Source: Mycobacterium ostraviense
GTDB taxonomy: Bacteria; Actinomycetota; Actinomycetes; Mycobacteriales; Mycobacteriaceae
NCBI RefSeq assembly: GCF_002705925.1
Contig: NZ_NKRE01000001.1
Coordinates: 1,639,072 to 1,679,077 of the forward strand
DNA length: 40,006 nt
Reading direction: 5' to 3'
Shown here: piece after piece, positions 10,276 to 19,427 of the stretch
Numbering within the stretch: the first letter of the stretch is position 1
Layout of the letters: each line of letters opens with the position of its first letter
The notes under the pieces: generated by a model
Told to the model about the DNA's origin: nothing
The model's database searches: none
The model's input: only the letters and a program-made list of their open reading frames with translations
Position numbers and translations under genes: made by a program

Positions 10276-10908
10276 TCATGCGGCAGCGATCACGAGAACC
10301 GCGGCCACCCGCACGCCGGCGGCCTGCAGCACTCCAACCGATTCGCGTGCCGTGGCCCCGGTGGTAATGATGTCGTCGACGATCAACACCTCGGTGCGCG
10401 GCTTCGGACCGCGCAGCCGTACCCGGCCGGCGATGTTGCGTTCGCGGGCCGAGGTGTCCAGGCCAACCGAGTCGCGGGCCGGGGCCCGCATCCGCAATGC
10501 GGCGGTGACGATGATGTCCGGGTGGGCCGCCACCGCAGCCCCCGCTATCCGGGTGATGGGATCACCGCCGCGTCTGCGGGCCGCAGAACGCCGCGTGGGC
10601 GCCGGCACGACCGTCAGCGGGGTGTCCACCATGCTCCAGCACAACAACCGGTGAATGCCGACGGCCAAGACCCGTGCCAGGGGTGAAACGAGGTCGCCGC
10701 GGCCGCGCTCCTTGACCGCCAGGATGGCCTGGCGCCGGACACCGGTGTAACGGCCGAGGGCGAACACCGGGACGTGCGGGTCAACCCGAGGGGTCACTAA
10801 CAGCGGTTCGCCGGGTTTGACCACGAGTTCGTTCATGCACGCCGGACACCATCGGGTGGCCGGGGCTCCGCAGCCGCCGCACTGCAGCGGCAGGACCAGG
10901 TCGAGCAT
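10276..10908 (-). CDS. comF: ComF-family phosphoribosyltransferase-like protein
   Basis: A 210-residue protein in the position of Rv3242c. N-terminal Cys pairs C10/C13 and C21/C24 (CGGC and CPAC) form a probable zinc ribbon. The type I phosphoribosyltransferase core follows, with VKERGRGDLVSPLARVL and, near the C-terminus, the PRPP-binding loop VLIVDDIITTGAT. The ComF family is linked to DNA uptake in competent bacteria. In mycobacteria its role is unproven, and no substrate can be read from the sequence. ATG 10908 begins MLDLVLPLQCGGCG as usual for the family. It is upstream of hpf on the same strand. On its other side lies an accessory block not present in the M. tuberculosis order. Confidence 0.88.
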   Translation of the reverse strand: MLDLVLPLQCGGCGAPATRWCPACMNELVVKPGEPLLVTPRVDPHVPVFALGRYTGVRRQAILAVKERGRGDLVSPLARVLAVGIHRLLCWSMVDTPLTVVPAPTRRSAARRRGGDPITRIAGAAVAAHPDIIVTAALRMRAPARDSVGLDTSARERNIAGRVRLRGPKPRTEVLIVDDIITTGATARESVGVLQAAGVRVAAVLVIAAA

Positions 10909-11074
10909 GCACTGAGTGTCGCAGCCGGGGGTGACAGGCCCGGACGGAGACCGACTTGTAACCGAACACTGACCGACTTGCGCACGCGCGCTTCCATTTT
11001 CGCGCTGGCGCCACCCCTAACATCAAGCAGACTTGTTACCCATCCAACCAATTACCCAAATGGGAGAGAAAGCC

Positions 11075-11983
11075 ATGCGGGCGGCAATCCGGTCTCTGCT
11101 GGTGTTCATCGCAATTGCTTCGGCGGTGATCGCCGGGCGCGCCGGCGTCACGCTGACGGCGGCGACCAGGTCGATTGACCACTTCGAAATCGCCGCGATC
11201 CTCCCTGTGCGCGGTGCCGTAGTGGGGGTCGCGCACCCTGTCGTGGTGACCTTCGGCGGTCCGGTCGCCGACCGGGAGGCCGTGGAGCAGGCTATCGAGG
11301 TGACGTCGGTACCCCCCATGAGCGGCAACTTCGAGTGGCTGGACAGCAATGTCGTGCAGTGGGTTCCCGACCGGTTCTGGCCTGCGCACACCATGGTGGC
11401 GCTCTCGGTGGGCGGCCTGCGAACCGAGTTCCAGACGGGTCCCGCCGTCGTCGGCGTCGCCGACATCGCCAATCACACGTTCACCGTCAGCATCGACGGA
11501 GTCGACGCGGACACGCCGCCGCCTGCCCTGCCGGCGCCGCATCACCGGTCGCACTTCGGAGAAGCGGGCGTGATGCCGGCCTCCATGGGGAGGACGGAAT
11601 ACCAGACCCCGGTGGGCACCTACAGTGTGCTCGCCAAAGACCGCTCGGTAATGATGGATTCGAGCAGTGTAGGCATCCCCGTCGACAACCCCGACGGTTA
11701 CCGGCTCCAGGTCGATTATGCCGTCCGCATCACCAACAGAGGTTTGTACGTCCATTCGGCTCCGTGGGCGGTCTCAGCGATGGGCGTTGAGAATGTGAGC
11801 CACGGTTGCATCAGTTTGAGTCCCACCGACGCCGAGTGGTACTTCAACACGGTCCACGTCGGTGACCCGGTCATCGTCAAGGACGGCGTTCCGGCCGTGA
11901 TCAGCGACAAGGAAGCCGACATCGGCAAGAAAGCCGACCCGGTTTCGTCCCCCTCAGAAGCGTTGGGGTTCGTCGTCGGGTGA
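11075..11983 (+). CDS. Exported L,D-transpeptidase (YkuD family)
   Basis: A 302-residue exported protein. The N-terminus is a signal sequence or anchor (MRAAIRSLLVFIAIASAVIA). Residues about 35-125 form a bacterial Ig-like domain with PVRGAVVGVAHPVVVTF. The YkuD catalytic domain (about 130-285) carries His227 in YVHSAP and the motif SHGCIS at 242-247, with Cys245 as nucleophile. Such enzymes make 3-3 cross-links in peptidoglycan and can confer tolerance to classical beta-lactams. It appears shorter than the two-Ig-domain paralogs of M. tuberculosis. ATG 11075 follows GGGAGA by about 7 bases; the 14 upstream codons lack support. It lies in the accessory block between comF and the Rv3243c-like gene. 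Confidence 0.88.
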   Translation: MRAAIRSLLVFIAIASAVIAGRAGVTLTAATRSIDHFEIAAILPVRGAVVGVAHPVVVTFGGPVADREAVEQAIEVTSVPPMSGNFEWLDSNVVQWVPDRFWPAHTMVALSVGGLRTEFQTGPAVVGVADIANHTFTVSIDGVDADTPPPALPAPHHRSHFGEAGVMPASMGRTEYQTPVGTYSVLAKDRSVMMDSSSVGIPVDNPDGYRLQVDYAVRITNRGLYVHSAPWAVSAMGVENVSHGCISLSPTDAEWYFNTVHVGDPVIVKDGVPAVISDKEADIGKKADPVSSPSEALGFVVG

Positions 11984-12683
11984 GGCAGACCTGCGGCAGC
12001 CATCCGCGTTTGGCGGCTCTCACGCCGTTCGGCGACGACGCGGTAGGGACGTCCTCGCGCGGGAGTCCGGGCACCAACGGGTCGCGCTGTCCGCAGTAGG
12101 AACCCGGCGGTGGGCTTCGGGGTCGGGCATTTCGCCGAACGCCCGGCACAAGCTGGGGAACAATAATGCACTGCCCCGGGGTGGTGACGTGGTGTCCCCA
12201 GCTGTGGTGTCCCCAGCTTGGGCCGCGTGCCGCCGGCGAGTTGCTTTCACGGGTAACCCCAAACGTCTTCATCACGCGATGGGTACGATTTGCCGACATA
12301 CACTCAAACGGCCTAGGCGCCGCGCGGGACGTTTACCGGCACGAAAATCTTTGGAGGAGTTAGACTTCGACCATGCCCGCGGGCTCGAACGCGACACCCT
12401 CGCCCACCTGAGGACCCTTGATTTCGTCACCGCCCGCGACACCGTCGTCGTCCCAGGCACCGGCCAAACACATTGTGAGTCCTGCGATTTCAGCTCCCAC
12501 CGGGGCGCAGCCCCCGGAACCCTCGCAGGAATTCACCGTCGACCGGAGCAGATCCGCCTGAACAGGGGTCACGTCCCAACATCACCAGTTCATTCAACTC
12601 GAGCCGCACGGATCAGCGCAGAGCGCCACCCGAAAAACACCGCCCGCCCAGGGTGGTGCCTTCGCAGCAACAGGTCTCGATCG
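11984..12683. other. Gene-poor accessory stretch with an IS21 relic
   Basis: No intact gene is recognised over these 700 bases. It contains an exact 15-bp tandem duplication (GTGGTGTCCCCAGCT at 12189-12203 and 12204-12218) and the IstB relic at 12306-12473. Overlapping frames on both strands are Arg-rich and low-complexity, typical of non-coding GC-rich DNA. Confidence 0.6.
12306..12473 (+). pseudogene. IstB (IS21-family helper ATPase) relic
   Basis: The plus frame reads LPARKSLEELDFDHARGLER, then DTLAHLRTLDFVTARDTVVV and PGTGQTH. This matches the segment of IstB-like ATPases leading into the Walker A loop (usually GPPGTGKTHL). Here the loop has lost residues and the catalytic Lys is Gln. 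Similarity ends immediately after, and nothing of the rest of istB or of istA is seen. It is therefore a short, inactive remnant of an IS21-type insertion. Confidence 0.7.
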
Positions 12684-13571
12684 TTACGTCGTGCCGTGCG
12701 GGTTGTTGGGTGACAGCTCACGCTGGTGGCTGGCGGTTCGGATGATCTCGTCAGCGACTAGTAGCGGTTCGGTGAGGACCACCTGGTGATTGGACCGCGT
12801 CGCCTCGACGTGACGCGCATTCAGCCTCGCTGCGGTCCGGCGGTGCGCCGCCATGAACTCCTTGCGGATGGACCTGTCGAAGATCGTCGACTTCATCCCT
12901 GAGATGACCGTGACCGGCATGTCGCCGAGGGCAGGCGGATTGCGCCGCAGAGTTCGCAGGCCCTCGATGAAGAACCGTTCCTCCTCGTCGGCCGCCTGGG
13001 CGGCGCGCGAGCTGAGATCCTCAGTGATCAGATCGTCCAGCACGTCGGCAGGCATTCCCGGCATGGCCTGCCGGACGGCCAGCGATATCAGGCGCAGGCG
13101 CCTTAGTGCGCCGATCACCGACCGGCCGGCCAGCGCGATCCTGCGCAGGCGTTTGAGCGGCGACCCGCAGCAGATGTTGACGTGTTCGTCGGCGTGGTCG
13201 ATGAGCACCAGCCCTGCGATCTTGGACGGATCTGTCGCGGCAGCAGCCAGAGCGATTGTTCCGCCGTAGCTGTGCCCGGCCAGGACGTACGGGGCCTCAT
13301 CCAGAGCTGACAGCAGCTGGGTCAGATCGCCGGTGATGCGTTCCAGTGTGCGTGGCTCCGGATCTGCGTCGCTGCGACCTAGATTGGCCCGGTCGTAGAC
13401 CACGGTACGGAATCGCTGTGCCACACGCGGCTGCACGAGTCCCCACTCCGATCGCGAGGCGCCTAAACCGGATTCAAATACCACGGTGGGGCCGCCGGTC
13501 CCTGCCGTCATGTAATGCAGCTTGCGCCCGTCAGGTAGGTGGATGAAGTGACTGCTGCCCAGGGTGTGCAT
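12684..13571 (-). CDS. Alpha/beta hydrolase
   Basis: A 295-residue soluble alpha/beta hydrolase. The nucleophile elbow GHSYGG places Ser101; the preceding VVFESGLGASRSEW segment fits the oxyanion-hole region, and YDRANLGRSD is typical of the haloperoxidase/epoxide-hydrolase-like group. SNHQVVLTEP near residue 268 supplies the His. The acid residue is less certain because the usual Asp after the sixth strand is not obvious (ISGMKSTIFD). ATG 13571 follows GGAAGAAG by about 8 bases. It stands alone between two transposon relics in the accessory block, so horizontal acquisition is likely. No substrate can be assigned. Confidence 0.85.
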   Translation of the reverse strand: MHTLGSSHFIHLPDGRKLHYMTAGTGGPTVVFESGLGASRSEWGLVQPRVAQRFRTVVYDRANLGRSDADPEPRTLERITGDLTQLLSALDEAPYVLAGHSYGGTIALAAAATDPSKIAGLVLIDHADEHVNICCGSPLKRLRRIALAGRSVIGALRRLRLISLAVRQAMPGMPADVLDDLITEDLSSRAAQAADEEERFFIEGLRTLRRNPPALGDMPVTVISGMKSTIFDRSIRKEFMAAHRRTAARLNARHVEATRSNHQVVLTEPLLVADEIIRTASHQRELSPNNPHGTT

Positions 13572-13916
13572 CAACTATCTTCTTCCCGTCCCAAAGTTCA
13601 CCAGGCCCCAAGGTTCGTCGGCAACTGCACCTTCTGCCAGAGCGATTCGGCTACCCCGGCGGTATTCGCAACGACGATAAGCAGGCCAGGCAGGAGGTCA
13701 GCAAGCGCGGCGCCCCCCACGACGACATCTGTCCTTTTTGCCAATGAAACGCCCCGGGTGGCCATCCGAACCTATACCCCCTTGGGCTATAAGCCAAGCG
13801 CGCCATCAGCTGTCGACATCACCGGCTAGTGGCTTGCCGACCGCCTTCGGCAATTCGTTGGTGATGCGCGATGGCTGGCTTGTGTCGAATCCTCAAGCGG
13901 CAAGGCCGCCGAATCC
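13572..13916. other. Gene-free stretch upstream of a transposase relic
   Basis: No credible coding frame is seen. It holds a 19-bp imperfect palindrome (TATACCCCCTTGGGCTATA, 13773-13791), 14 of 19 positions symmetric. The arrangement of C-run and G-run flanked by AT resembles operators of CsoR/CstR-type repressors, but no such regulator gene lies nearby. The last part (13880-13916) may already belong to the transposase relic. Confidence 0.4.
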
Positions 13917-14107
13917 AAGCTGTTGCGCACCAACCGGATCCGTGCCGACACCACGGTGATGCCAGCGAACGTGTCTTCCAACCGATTCGGGATTACTGGC
14001 CAAGGCGGTGCGCCGGATCGCCGCGACTGCCAAGCGCATCCAGGCCGCAGGCGGGGCGGCGCGCACCAGGCTGCGGGATGGCTCCCGCGCGGTCCGCAGA
14101 GTGGCTC
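13917..14107 (+). pseudogene. Frameshifted DDE transposase fragment
   Basis: Two adjacent plus-strand frames together read KLLRTNRIRADTTVMPANV, then (shifted by one base near 13974) LPTDSGLLAKAVRRIAATAK followed by RIQAAGGAARTRLRDGSRAV. This is a well-known internal segment of actinobacterial DDE transposases of the IS1182/ISNCY-like kind; the exact family is from memory. Neither N- nor C-terminal parts are present and the frame is broken, so it is a relic. It ends right at the 3' end of the Pro/Val-rich gene on the opposite strand. Confidence 0.65.
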
Positions 14108-14740
14108 TTACTGCGCCGGCACGCCCACGGCCCCGCACGCAGGAAAAACCGTCGTGGTCCCTGCCAGCACAGCCGGGATGGGCGCCGCGGGCACGTCGGC
14201 AGCCACCGCCTGTGGCGCCGCCTGCGGACCAGGCAGCACAACCGGTTCGGGGGTCTTCCCGGCTGCGGGAGTCATTGGGGCCCCCTTGCCCGTGCCGGCC
14301 TGCGTCGTTATCGGGGCAGCAACCGGCGCACCATCGACCCCTCCCGCCGTACCAGCGATCGGAGCCACCGGGACTGCCGGCACTGCGGCAGGCATGACTG
14401 GGACGGGTGGCACCGGCGGCACCACGGGTACCGGTGCCACGGGCACCGGCGGCACCACGGGTACCGGTGCCACGGGCACCGGCGGCACCACGGGTACCGG
14501 TGCCACGGGCACCGGCGGCACCACGGGCACGACCGGCGCGATGGGCACCGGACCGGGCAGAACCACTGGCGCGGCAGCTATCGGCGCCGCACCGAACCCC
14601 ACTTGCTGCTCAATGCAGTTCGCGCCGCCTGTCCGCAGCGGAGTCGCAACCGCGCCCGGACTCAACGCGAGAGCAGCCGCGCACAACCCCGCGCCAGCAG
14701 CAACTGCAACGCAGCACCGATCAACAAGCCGCAACGCCAA
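14108..14740 (-). CDS. Secreted Pro/Val/Ala-rich repeat protein
   Basis: A 210-residue protein with a probable signal peptide (RLVDRCCVAVAAGAGLCAAA, then LALSPGAVATP). After a short segment with one Cys (GGANCIEQQVGFG), the protein is almost only Pro, Val and Ala, including three identical 11-residue units PVVPPVPVAPV. Two Cys in the mature chain (one near each end) could pair. I recognise no domain; it may be a cell-wall or surface protein. The start is uncertain: TTG 14740 begins the open frame, but TTG 14734 has GGAG six bases upstream and may be the true start. The opposite strand is also open and Gly/Thr-rich, but lacks a signal sequence and start context. Confidence 0.6.
   Translation of the reverse strand: MALRLVDRCCVAVAAGAGLCAAALALSPGAVATPLRTGGANCIEQQVGFGAAPIAAAPVVLPGPVPIAPVVPVVPPVPVAPVPVVPPVPVAPVPVVPPVPVAPVPVVPPVPPVPVMPAAVPAVPVAPIAGTAGGVDGAPVAAPITTQAGTGKGAPMTPAAGKTPEPVVLPGPQAAPQAVAADVPAAPIPAVLAGTTTVFPACGAVGVPAQ
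14412..14527. repeat. 33-bp tandem repeat, 3.5 exact copies
   Basis: Units at 14412-14444, 14445-14477 and 14478-14510 are identical, and a fourth copy is partial (14511-14527). Each encodes 11 residues of the Pro/Val-rich protein. Perfect identity including third codon positions implies recent slippage or selection for length variation, as in mycobacterial VNTR loci. Confidence 0.92.
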
Positions 14741-15052
14741 CTCCGTTCATTCCTGCCCAAGCCGCCCGTGAACACCGCGACAATGGGGAACCGTATCGCT
14801 GCGCCGAATCCTTGCCTAGATCAAGACTTATTGGTTGCCGAACCGATACGGCACACCGGCCGCGTCGTGATCCAGAATCTCCCAAATAGTGACTTAGGGA
14901 CCGTTTTTCACGTTCGCCGCGCCGCCGAGCGGACGCATAGTCGGCCACGCGGGATCCCGCGGTGAGTCGCCCGCGCGCCCGGTCGGGATGTCGTTCTGGC
15001 AAATTTGGCCGATCTGGAACCACCTGGAACGACGGGGCCACCCCGCCGCCGG
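14741..15052. other. Intergenic region before the Pro/Val-rich gene
   Basis: This lies 3' of the Rv3243c-like gene and 5' of the Pro/Val-rich gene, both on the minus strand. It is likely to hold the latter's promoter, but I find no clear -35/-10 pair. An 8-bp inverted repeat (CCGTATCG at 14791-14798, CGATACGG at 14844-14851) is the only structure seen. Confidence 0.4.
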
Positions 15053-15883
15053 TCAGTCCGAGCCGCGCAGCAACGAAGGCCAGGTGAAGCTGAGCGCCCC
15101 CTGGCTCAATCGGGCGATCAGATCCTCGAGATGCCGCAGCGGCAACTCCATTCGCCACTCCGGCAGCAGAGCAGACAGGTGCAGCGAATCCGGGCCAAGG
15201 TCGACGTCGGTCAGCAGCAGCCCATGCGGCAGCTTGGGCAGCGGCACCCGGTATGCGGGGACCCGGATCGGCAGGGGCCACCGCCGGTGCCCGGTGATCA
15301 CGGCGCGCGGACGCAGCCACAACGTCGTGCCCACCACGTCGGCGTCCACTTCCACCCCGCCCCAACCGGGCCGGCGCGCCCAGCGCAGCCGGGCAGTCCC
15401 GTCCCCGCGGAGTTCACTGCGCAGCTGCGGAGCCACCTGACGCAGCACATCATCGAAGATGTCCGCTGACAGCACCGACGACAACCGGGCCGGAGCCGCT
15501 ACCACCAGCGGGGGGACGCCGGGACGGATGTGCACGTTGCGCAGGACGGCGACCGCGGTCTGGAGGTGGTGTTGATCCCACCTGACGTCGCGCGCGGCCA
15601 CGCGGACCTCGCCGAGCTGACCGACGGGCAAACCCTGCGGGTCGAGCTCGGCGTCCAACTCGGTGACGGTCAGCACCACATCGTCGCCGCCGATGCGCAC
15701 CGTGACTTCCTTGTCGACGAGCAGCTGCTGCAGCGTCATGAACAAGGTGCGGTACGGCATGGCAACCGCTTGGGCGGCTCCCGCGCTCACCGACGGCAAC
15801 CCGGTCGACGACCACAACGAGGCCAGCATGTCGAGTGCGCGGAACGGATCGTCCCAACGCAGGAAAGGAACTCTGGGCGACAT
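15053..15883 (-). CDS. Conserved mycobacterial protein, Rv3243c-like
   Basis: A 276-residue protein placed as Rv3243c is relative to lpqB, although the accessory block now separates it from comF. No motif of known function is visible. The alternation of hydrophobic strands (VTVRIGGDDVVLTVTELDAE, then VRVAARDVRW and later LTDVDLGPDSLHLSALLPEW) suggests a mostly beta, lipid-binding-like fold such as DUF2993, but this is a guess. There is no signal peptide. ATG 15883 follows GAGGAGG by 9 bases; the GTG 18 bases upstream is inside that ribosome-binding site and is rejected. It is 55 bp downstream of lpqB, so it may be the last gene of the mtrA-mtrB-lpqB operon. Confidence 0.75.
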   Translation of the reverse strand: MSPRVPFLRWDDPFRALDMLASLWSSTGLPSVSAGAAQAVAMPYRTLFMTLQQLLVDKEVTVRIGGDDVVLTVTELDAELDPQGLPVGQLGEVRVAARDVRWDQHHLQTAVAVLRNVHIRPGVPPLVVAAPARLSSVLSADIFDDVLRQVAPQLRSELRGDGTARLRWARRPGWGGVEVDADVVGTTLWLRPRAVITGHRRWPLPIRVPAYRVPLPKLPHGLLLTDVDLGPDSLHLSALLPEWRMELPLRHLEDLIARLSQGALSFTWPSLLRGSD

Positions 15884-15938
15884 CGACAAGCGCCTCCTCA
15901 CTGCGAGGGTAGCCGGTGAGATCAGCCCAGCCCAGCAC

Positions 15939-17714
15939 TCATCCCGGCAACACCGGCGCCGCCCCCGCCACCATCAGGCCCGGAACCTCCGCCCAGCCCT
16001 GTTGACCGTCGGCGGCCGACGCCGAATACATCAGCACCCCTTGCGGGGCGGCAACGTAGACCGTCGAGGGATTGGCGGCGATGGCGAACAGCGGTATCTG
16101 CAAACCCCTGGCCGGGGCGTCGGAGTTGACCCCGTCGAGGTTCACATACGACACCGGATGCGTCGCATCGTTGCGGGTCACCACGATGTCGTCGCCGGTT
16201 CGCCAGGACAACGACACCACCGAGGTGCCCAGCCCGAACCCCAGCCGCCGCGGATAGGTCAGGGCGAACTGGCCGGCCTGAGTCTGCTCGACACCGGCGA
16301 GGATCACCTGCCCGTCGATCACCATCGCGGCCCGCGTCCCGTCGCGAGAGAGCTGCAGGTCGGTGATCGCGCCCGGAAAGCGACTGGACACCGCGGTGGA
16401 ATCCACCGGGATCCGCGCCGGTTGTCCCGATGCGGTTTCCTGGATCGCCCGCAGCACGACGTTGGTGTCGACGACCACCCACACCGCGTCGTCCAGCGAC
16501 CAGCTGGGCCGCGAAAGATTGTGGCCGTCGGCCGACTGGACCGCCTCGCCGCCGAGGTCGCCGATCCACAAGGAGGCCGCCACATCGGGGGCGCCACGGC
16601 GCAGCGTCACCACCGAGGCCACCTGGCGGCCACTGCGGGACAGCGCTGCCCCGGTCTGGTCGCCCATCCGTCCGAAGGCGCCGGGCACGGTGGTGATCCG
16701 CTGTCCGTCCAACGCCACCAGGGAACCGCCCACCAGGGCGTGCAGGCCCGCGCCCGCACCATCGGCCACCCCCGGGTCGGTGGCGGCGACGTCGGAGGTG
16801 TTCCATCCTTCGGCGAACCTGTCGTCGAGCGGGGCGCCGTCGGCGTTGATCACATACGGCCCTCTGATGTCGGCTCGGGCCAACGTCCAAATGATCTGGG
16901 CGGCAAGCAATTGCCTGCTGTGCGGATCGGTGGTGGACAGCTTCTCCAGGTCGATGCGCGCCCCGCCGTACCCCTTGCCGATGCCGCTCTTGCCGCCGTC
17001 GGCACGGGTAACCGGACCGCGCAGCCGCAGCGGCGGAGCCAGCAGGTTGCGCACCGTGTGCGTCATCTCCGGGCGTGGACCCGACAGCAGCTTGGACACC
17101 AACTCGGTGGCCAACTGGTCGTGATCGGACACCGCGACGTAGCGCGGGTCGGGAACCACGGTCTTGCCGGTCGGGTCGGCGAAGTACAAGGTGTTGCGCT
17201 TGTAGGTCGCCTGGAACTGCTGCCAGTCCAGAAAAACCCCGTTGGGCAGCCGGTCGATGCGCCAGCCACCGGGCGTCTTGACCAATTCGATCGGGCCCGG
17301 ATCCGGCAGCTGGCCCTCGGCGGTCTCGAAGACCCCGACATCAGAGAGCGAGCCCAGGATATCTGCCCGCATGGTCGCCGAAACCCGTTCTGCACCACGG
17401 GTTTCGACGAAGACCACGTGGTCGATCAGCAGCGCGCTGCCGGCGTCGTCCCAGGCGTTGGACGCCGACTGGGTAAGGAACTGGCGTGCCGCCAGATGCC
17501 GGTTGGCCGGGTCGGCGGTGGCCTTGAGGAATTCCCGCAGCAGCACGTCGGGATCCATGCCCGGAGTCGGCTTGGGCAGGTTCGACGGCGCCGGTCGCTC
17601 GACGGTGCCGATGGCTTGCGGCGCCGACGAACTGGGCACGCTCGCGCAACCGCCGAGCAGCACTGCCACGAACAACAGGGCCGTACTCGCCCGGATCGCC
17701 CGGATCCGTCGCAT
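15939..17714 (-). CDS. lpqB: Lipoprotein LpqB
   Basis: A 591-residue lipoprotein that works with the MtrAB two-component system at the cell envelope. The signal peptide ends in the lipobox LGGC with Cys23 as the lipidated residue. Residues about 60-190 form the LpqB N-terminal GerMN-like region ([20 protein letters not shown]), followed by a beta-propeller-like C-terminal domain ([37 protein letters not shown]). The sequence is very close to the M. tuberculosis protein. ATG 17714 overlaps the mtrB TGA and has GGAG six bases upstream, so I prefer it to the GTG at 17726. In M. smegmatis LpqB binds the MtrB extracellular part and affects MtrA phosphorylation. Confidence 0.95.
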   Translation of the reverse strand: MRRIRAIRASTALLFVAVLLGGCASVPSSSAPQAIGTVERPAPSNLPKPTPGMDPDVLLREFLKATADPANRHLAARQFLTQSASNAWDDAGSALLIDHVVFVETRGAERVSATMRADILGSLSDVGVFETAEGQLPDPGPIELVKTPGGWRIDRLPNGVFLDWQQFQATYKRNTLYFADPTGKTVVPDPRYVAVSDHDQLATELVSKLLSGPRPEMTHTVRNLLAPPLRLRGPVTRADGGKSGIGKGYGGARIDLEKLSTTDPHSRQLLAAQIIWTLARADIRGPYVINADGAPLDDRFAEGWNTSDVAATDPGVADGAGAGLHALVGGSLVALDGQRITTVPGAFGRMGDQTGAALSRSGRQVASVVTLRRGAPDVAASLWIGDLGGEAVQSADGHNLSRPSWSLDDAVWVVVDTNVVLRAIQETASGQPARIPVDSTAVSSRFPGAITDLQLSRDGTRAAMVIDGQVILAGVEQTQAGQFALTYPRRLGFGLGTSVVSLSWRTGDDIVVTRNDATHPVSYVNLDGVNSDAPARGLQIPLFAIAANPSTVYVAAPQGVLMYSASAADGQQGWAEVPGLMVAGAAPVLPG

Positions 17715-19393
17715 CAGCCGCTCCACTCCGCGGGTTCACGCTGGTGCTGACGATCTTTATGTTCTGGCGCGTTCGGCTGCGGAACGGGTTGCGGGATCGG
17801 TTTCATGGGCAGCGGGCTGGTGGTCACCTTATGCCCGCGCACCAGCGGCAGCGTCAGCCGGAAGCAGGAGCCCTGGCCGGGTTCCCCCCAGGCTTCCAGC
17901 CGGCCCTGGTGCAGCCGCGCGTCCTCGATGCTGATCGCCAGACCCAGCCCGGTGCCTCCGGAGCGCCGCACCCGCGAGGGATCGGCGCGCCAGAATCGGC
18001 TGAACACCAGTTTCTCCTCACCGGGCCGCAGCCCCACCCCGTAGTCGCGCACCGTGACCGCCACGGTGTCCTCGTCGGCGGCCATCCGGATCCGCACCGG
18101 CTTGTGCTCGGCGTGGTCGATGGCGTTGGCAATCAGATTGCGCAGTATCCGTTCTACCCGGCGCGCGTCGACCTCGGCGATCACCTCGTGGGCCGGCAAC
18201 TCCACGAGCAACTCGATACCGGTCTCCTCGGCCAGGTGCCCCACATTGCCCAGGGCGTTCTTGACGGTCGTGCGCAGGTCGACCGCCTCCACCGACAGCT
18301 CCGCCACCCCGGCGTCGTGCCGGGAGATCTCCAGCAGGTCGTTGAGCAGCGACTCGAACCGGTCCAGCTCGCTGACCATCAGCTCGGTGGAGCGGCGCAG
18401 CGTCGGGTCCAGGTCGGCGCTGTGGTCGTAGATCAAGTCGGCCGCCATGCGCACGGTGGTCAGCGGGGTGCGCAGCTCGTGGCTGACGTCGGAGGTGAAG
18501 CGGCGCTGCAGGTTGCCGAACTCCTCGAGTTGGGTGATCTGGCGCGACAGACTCTCGGCCATGTCGTTGAACGACACCGCCAATCGGGCCATGTCGTCTT
18601 CACCGCGCACCGGCATGCGTTCGGACAGATGCCCCTCGGCGAACCGTTCGGCGATCCGCGAAGCCGAGCGGACCGGCACCACGACTTGGCGCGACACCAG
18701 CAACGCGATACCGGACAGCAGGACCAGCAGCACCAGGCTGCCCGTTGCCATGGTGCCGCGTACCAGCGCGATGGTGGCCTGCTCGTTGGCCAGCGGGAAG
18801 ATCAGATACAGCTCCAGGTTGGCCACCCGCGACGACGTCGGCGTACCGACAATGAGCGCCGGCCCGGAAAAGCCGTCGGTGTGCACCGTGGCGTACTGAT
18901 ACGCGGCCTGGCCGGCCTTGACGAAGCCCCGCAACGCGGCGGGCACCTGGTCGACGGGTCCGGCCGTGGAGGCCGCGCGCGGCCCGTCACCCGGCACCAT
19001 CAGCACCGCATCGAACGCACCGGCCTGGCTGGTGCCGGAGGCAGGATCGGTTTTCGAAGTGAGGGTGTTGCGCGCGAGCTGCAGGCTGCTGTCCAGCGAG
19101 CGGGTCTCTTCGCCGTTGACGATGCCGCTGACGGTGTTTCGCGCCCGGTCAGTCTGGTCGATGGCGGCCTTGAGCTTGATGTCGAGCACCCGGTTGGTGA
19201 CCTGGCTGGTCAATACGAAGCCAAGCGCCAGGATCACGGCCAGCGAGAGTCCCAGCGTCAGCGCCACGACTCGCAGTTGCAGCGATCGGCGCCATGCCAC
19301 GGCAACGGCTCGACTCAGCGCACTCAAGCCGCGGGTCATCGGGCCGGAGCGCCCCCAACGACCACGAGTACGCCGCCGAGAGCCCCAGATCAC
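17714..19393 (-). CDS. mtrB: Sensor histidine kinase MtrB
   Basis: A 559-residue membrane histidine kinase. Two membrane helices (about 40-63 and 210-232) flank an extracytoplasmic sensor domain. A HAMP linker follows ([20 protein letters not shown]), then the phospho-acceptor box [17 protein letters not shown] with His near 305, the N box [14 protein letters not shown] and G boxes DYGVGL and GGTGLGLAI. It phosphorylates MtrA and is linked to cell division and envelope homeostasis. The Pro-rich C-terminal tail ([15 protein letters not shown]) is about eight residues shorter than in M. tuberculosis, mainly by loss of one Pro/Gln repeat. It begins at GTG 19393, 34 bp after mtrA, and its stop overlaps lpqB. 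Confidence 0.97.
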   Translation of the reverse strand: MIWGSRRRTRGRWGRSGPMTRGLSALSRAVAVAWRRSLQLRVVALTLGLSLAVILALGFVLTSQVTNRVLDIKLKAAIDQTDRARNTVSGIVNGEETRSLDSSLQLARNTLTSKTDPASGTSQAGAFDAVLMVPGDGPRAASTAGPVDQVPAALRGFVKAGQAAYQYATVHTDGFSGPALIVGTPTSSRVANLELYLIFPLANEQATIALVRGTMATGSLVLLVLLSGIALLVSRQVVVPVRSASRIAERFAEGHLSERMPVRGEDDMARLAVSFNDMAESLSRQITQLEEFGNLQRRFTSDVSHELRTPLTTVRMAADLIYDHSADLDPTLRRSTELMVSELDRFESLLNDLLEISRHDAGVAELSVEAVDLRTTVKNALGNVGHLAEETGIELLVELPAHEVIAEVDARRVERILRNLIANAIDHAEHKPVRIRMAADEDTVAVTVRDYGVGLRPGEEKLVFSRFWRADPSRVRRSGGTGLGLAISIEDARLHQGRLEAWGEPGQGSCFRLTLPLVRGHKVTTSPLPMKPIPQPVPQPNAPEHKDRQHQREPAEWSG

Positions 19394-19427
19394 CGGCGCC
19401 GGAACTCAACATCAAGGCCCCCGGGGA

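Noticed and set aside
13923..14771. Plus-strand Gly/Thr-rich frame resembling a PGRS protein
   Set aside because: It includes the frameshifted transposase relic and the antisense of the repeat, with no PE domain or PGRS tail; the minus frame has a signal peptide.
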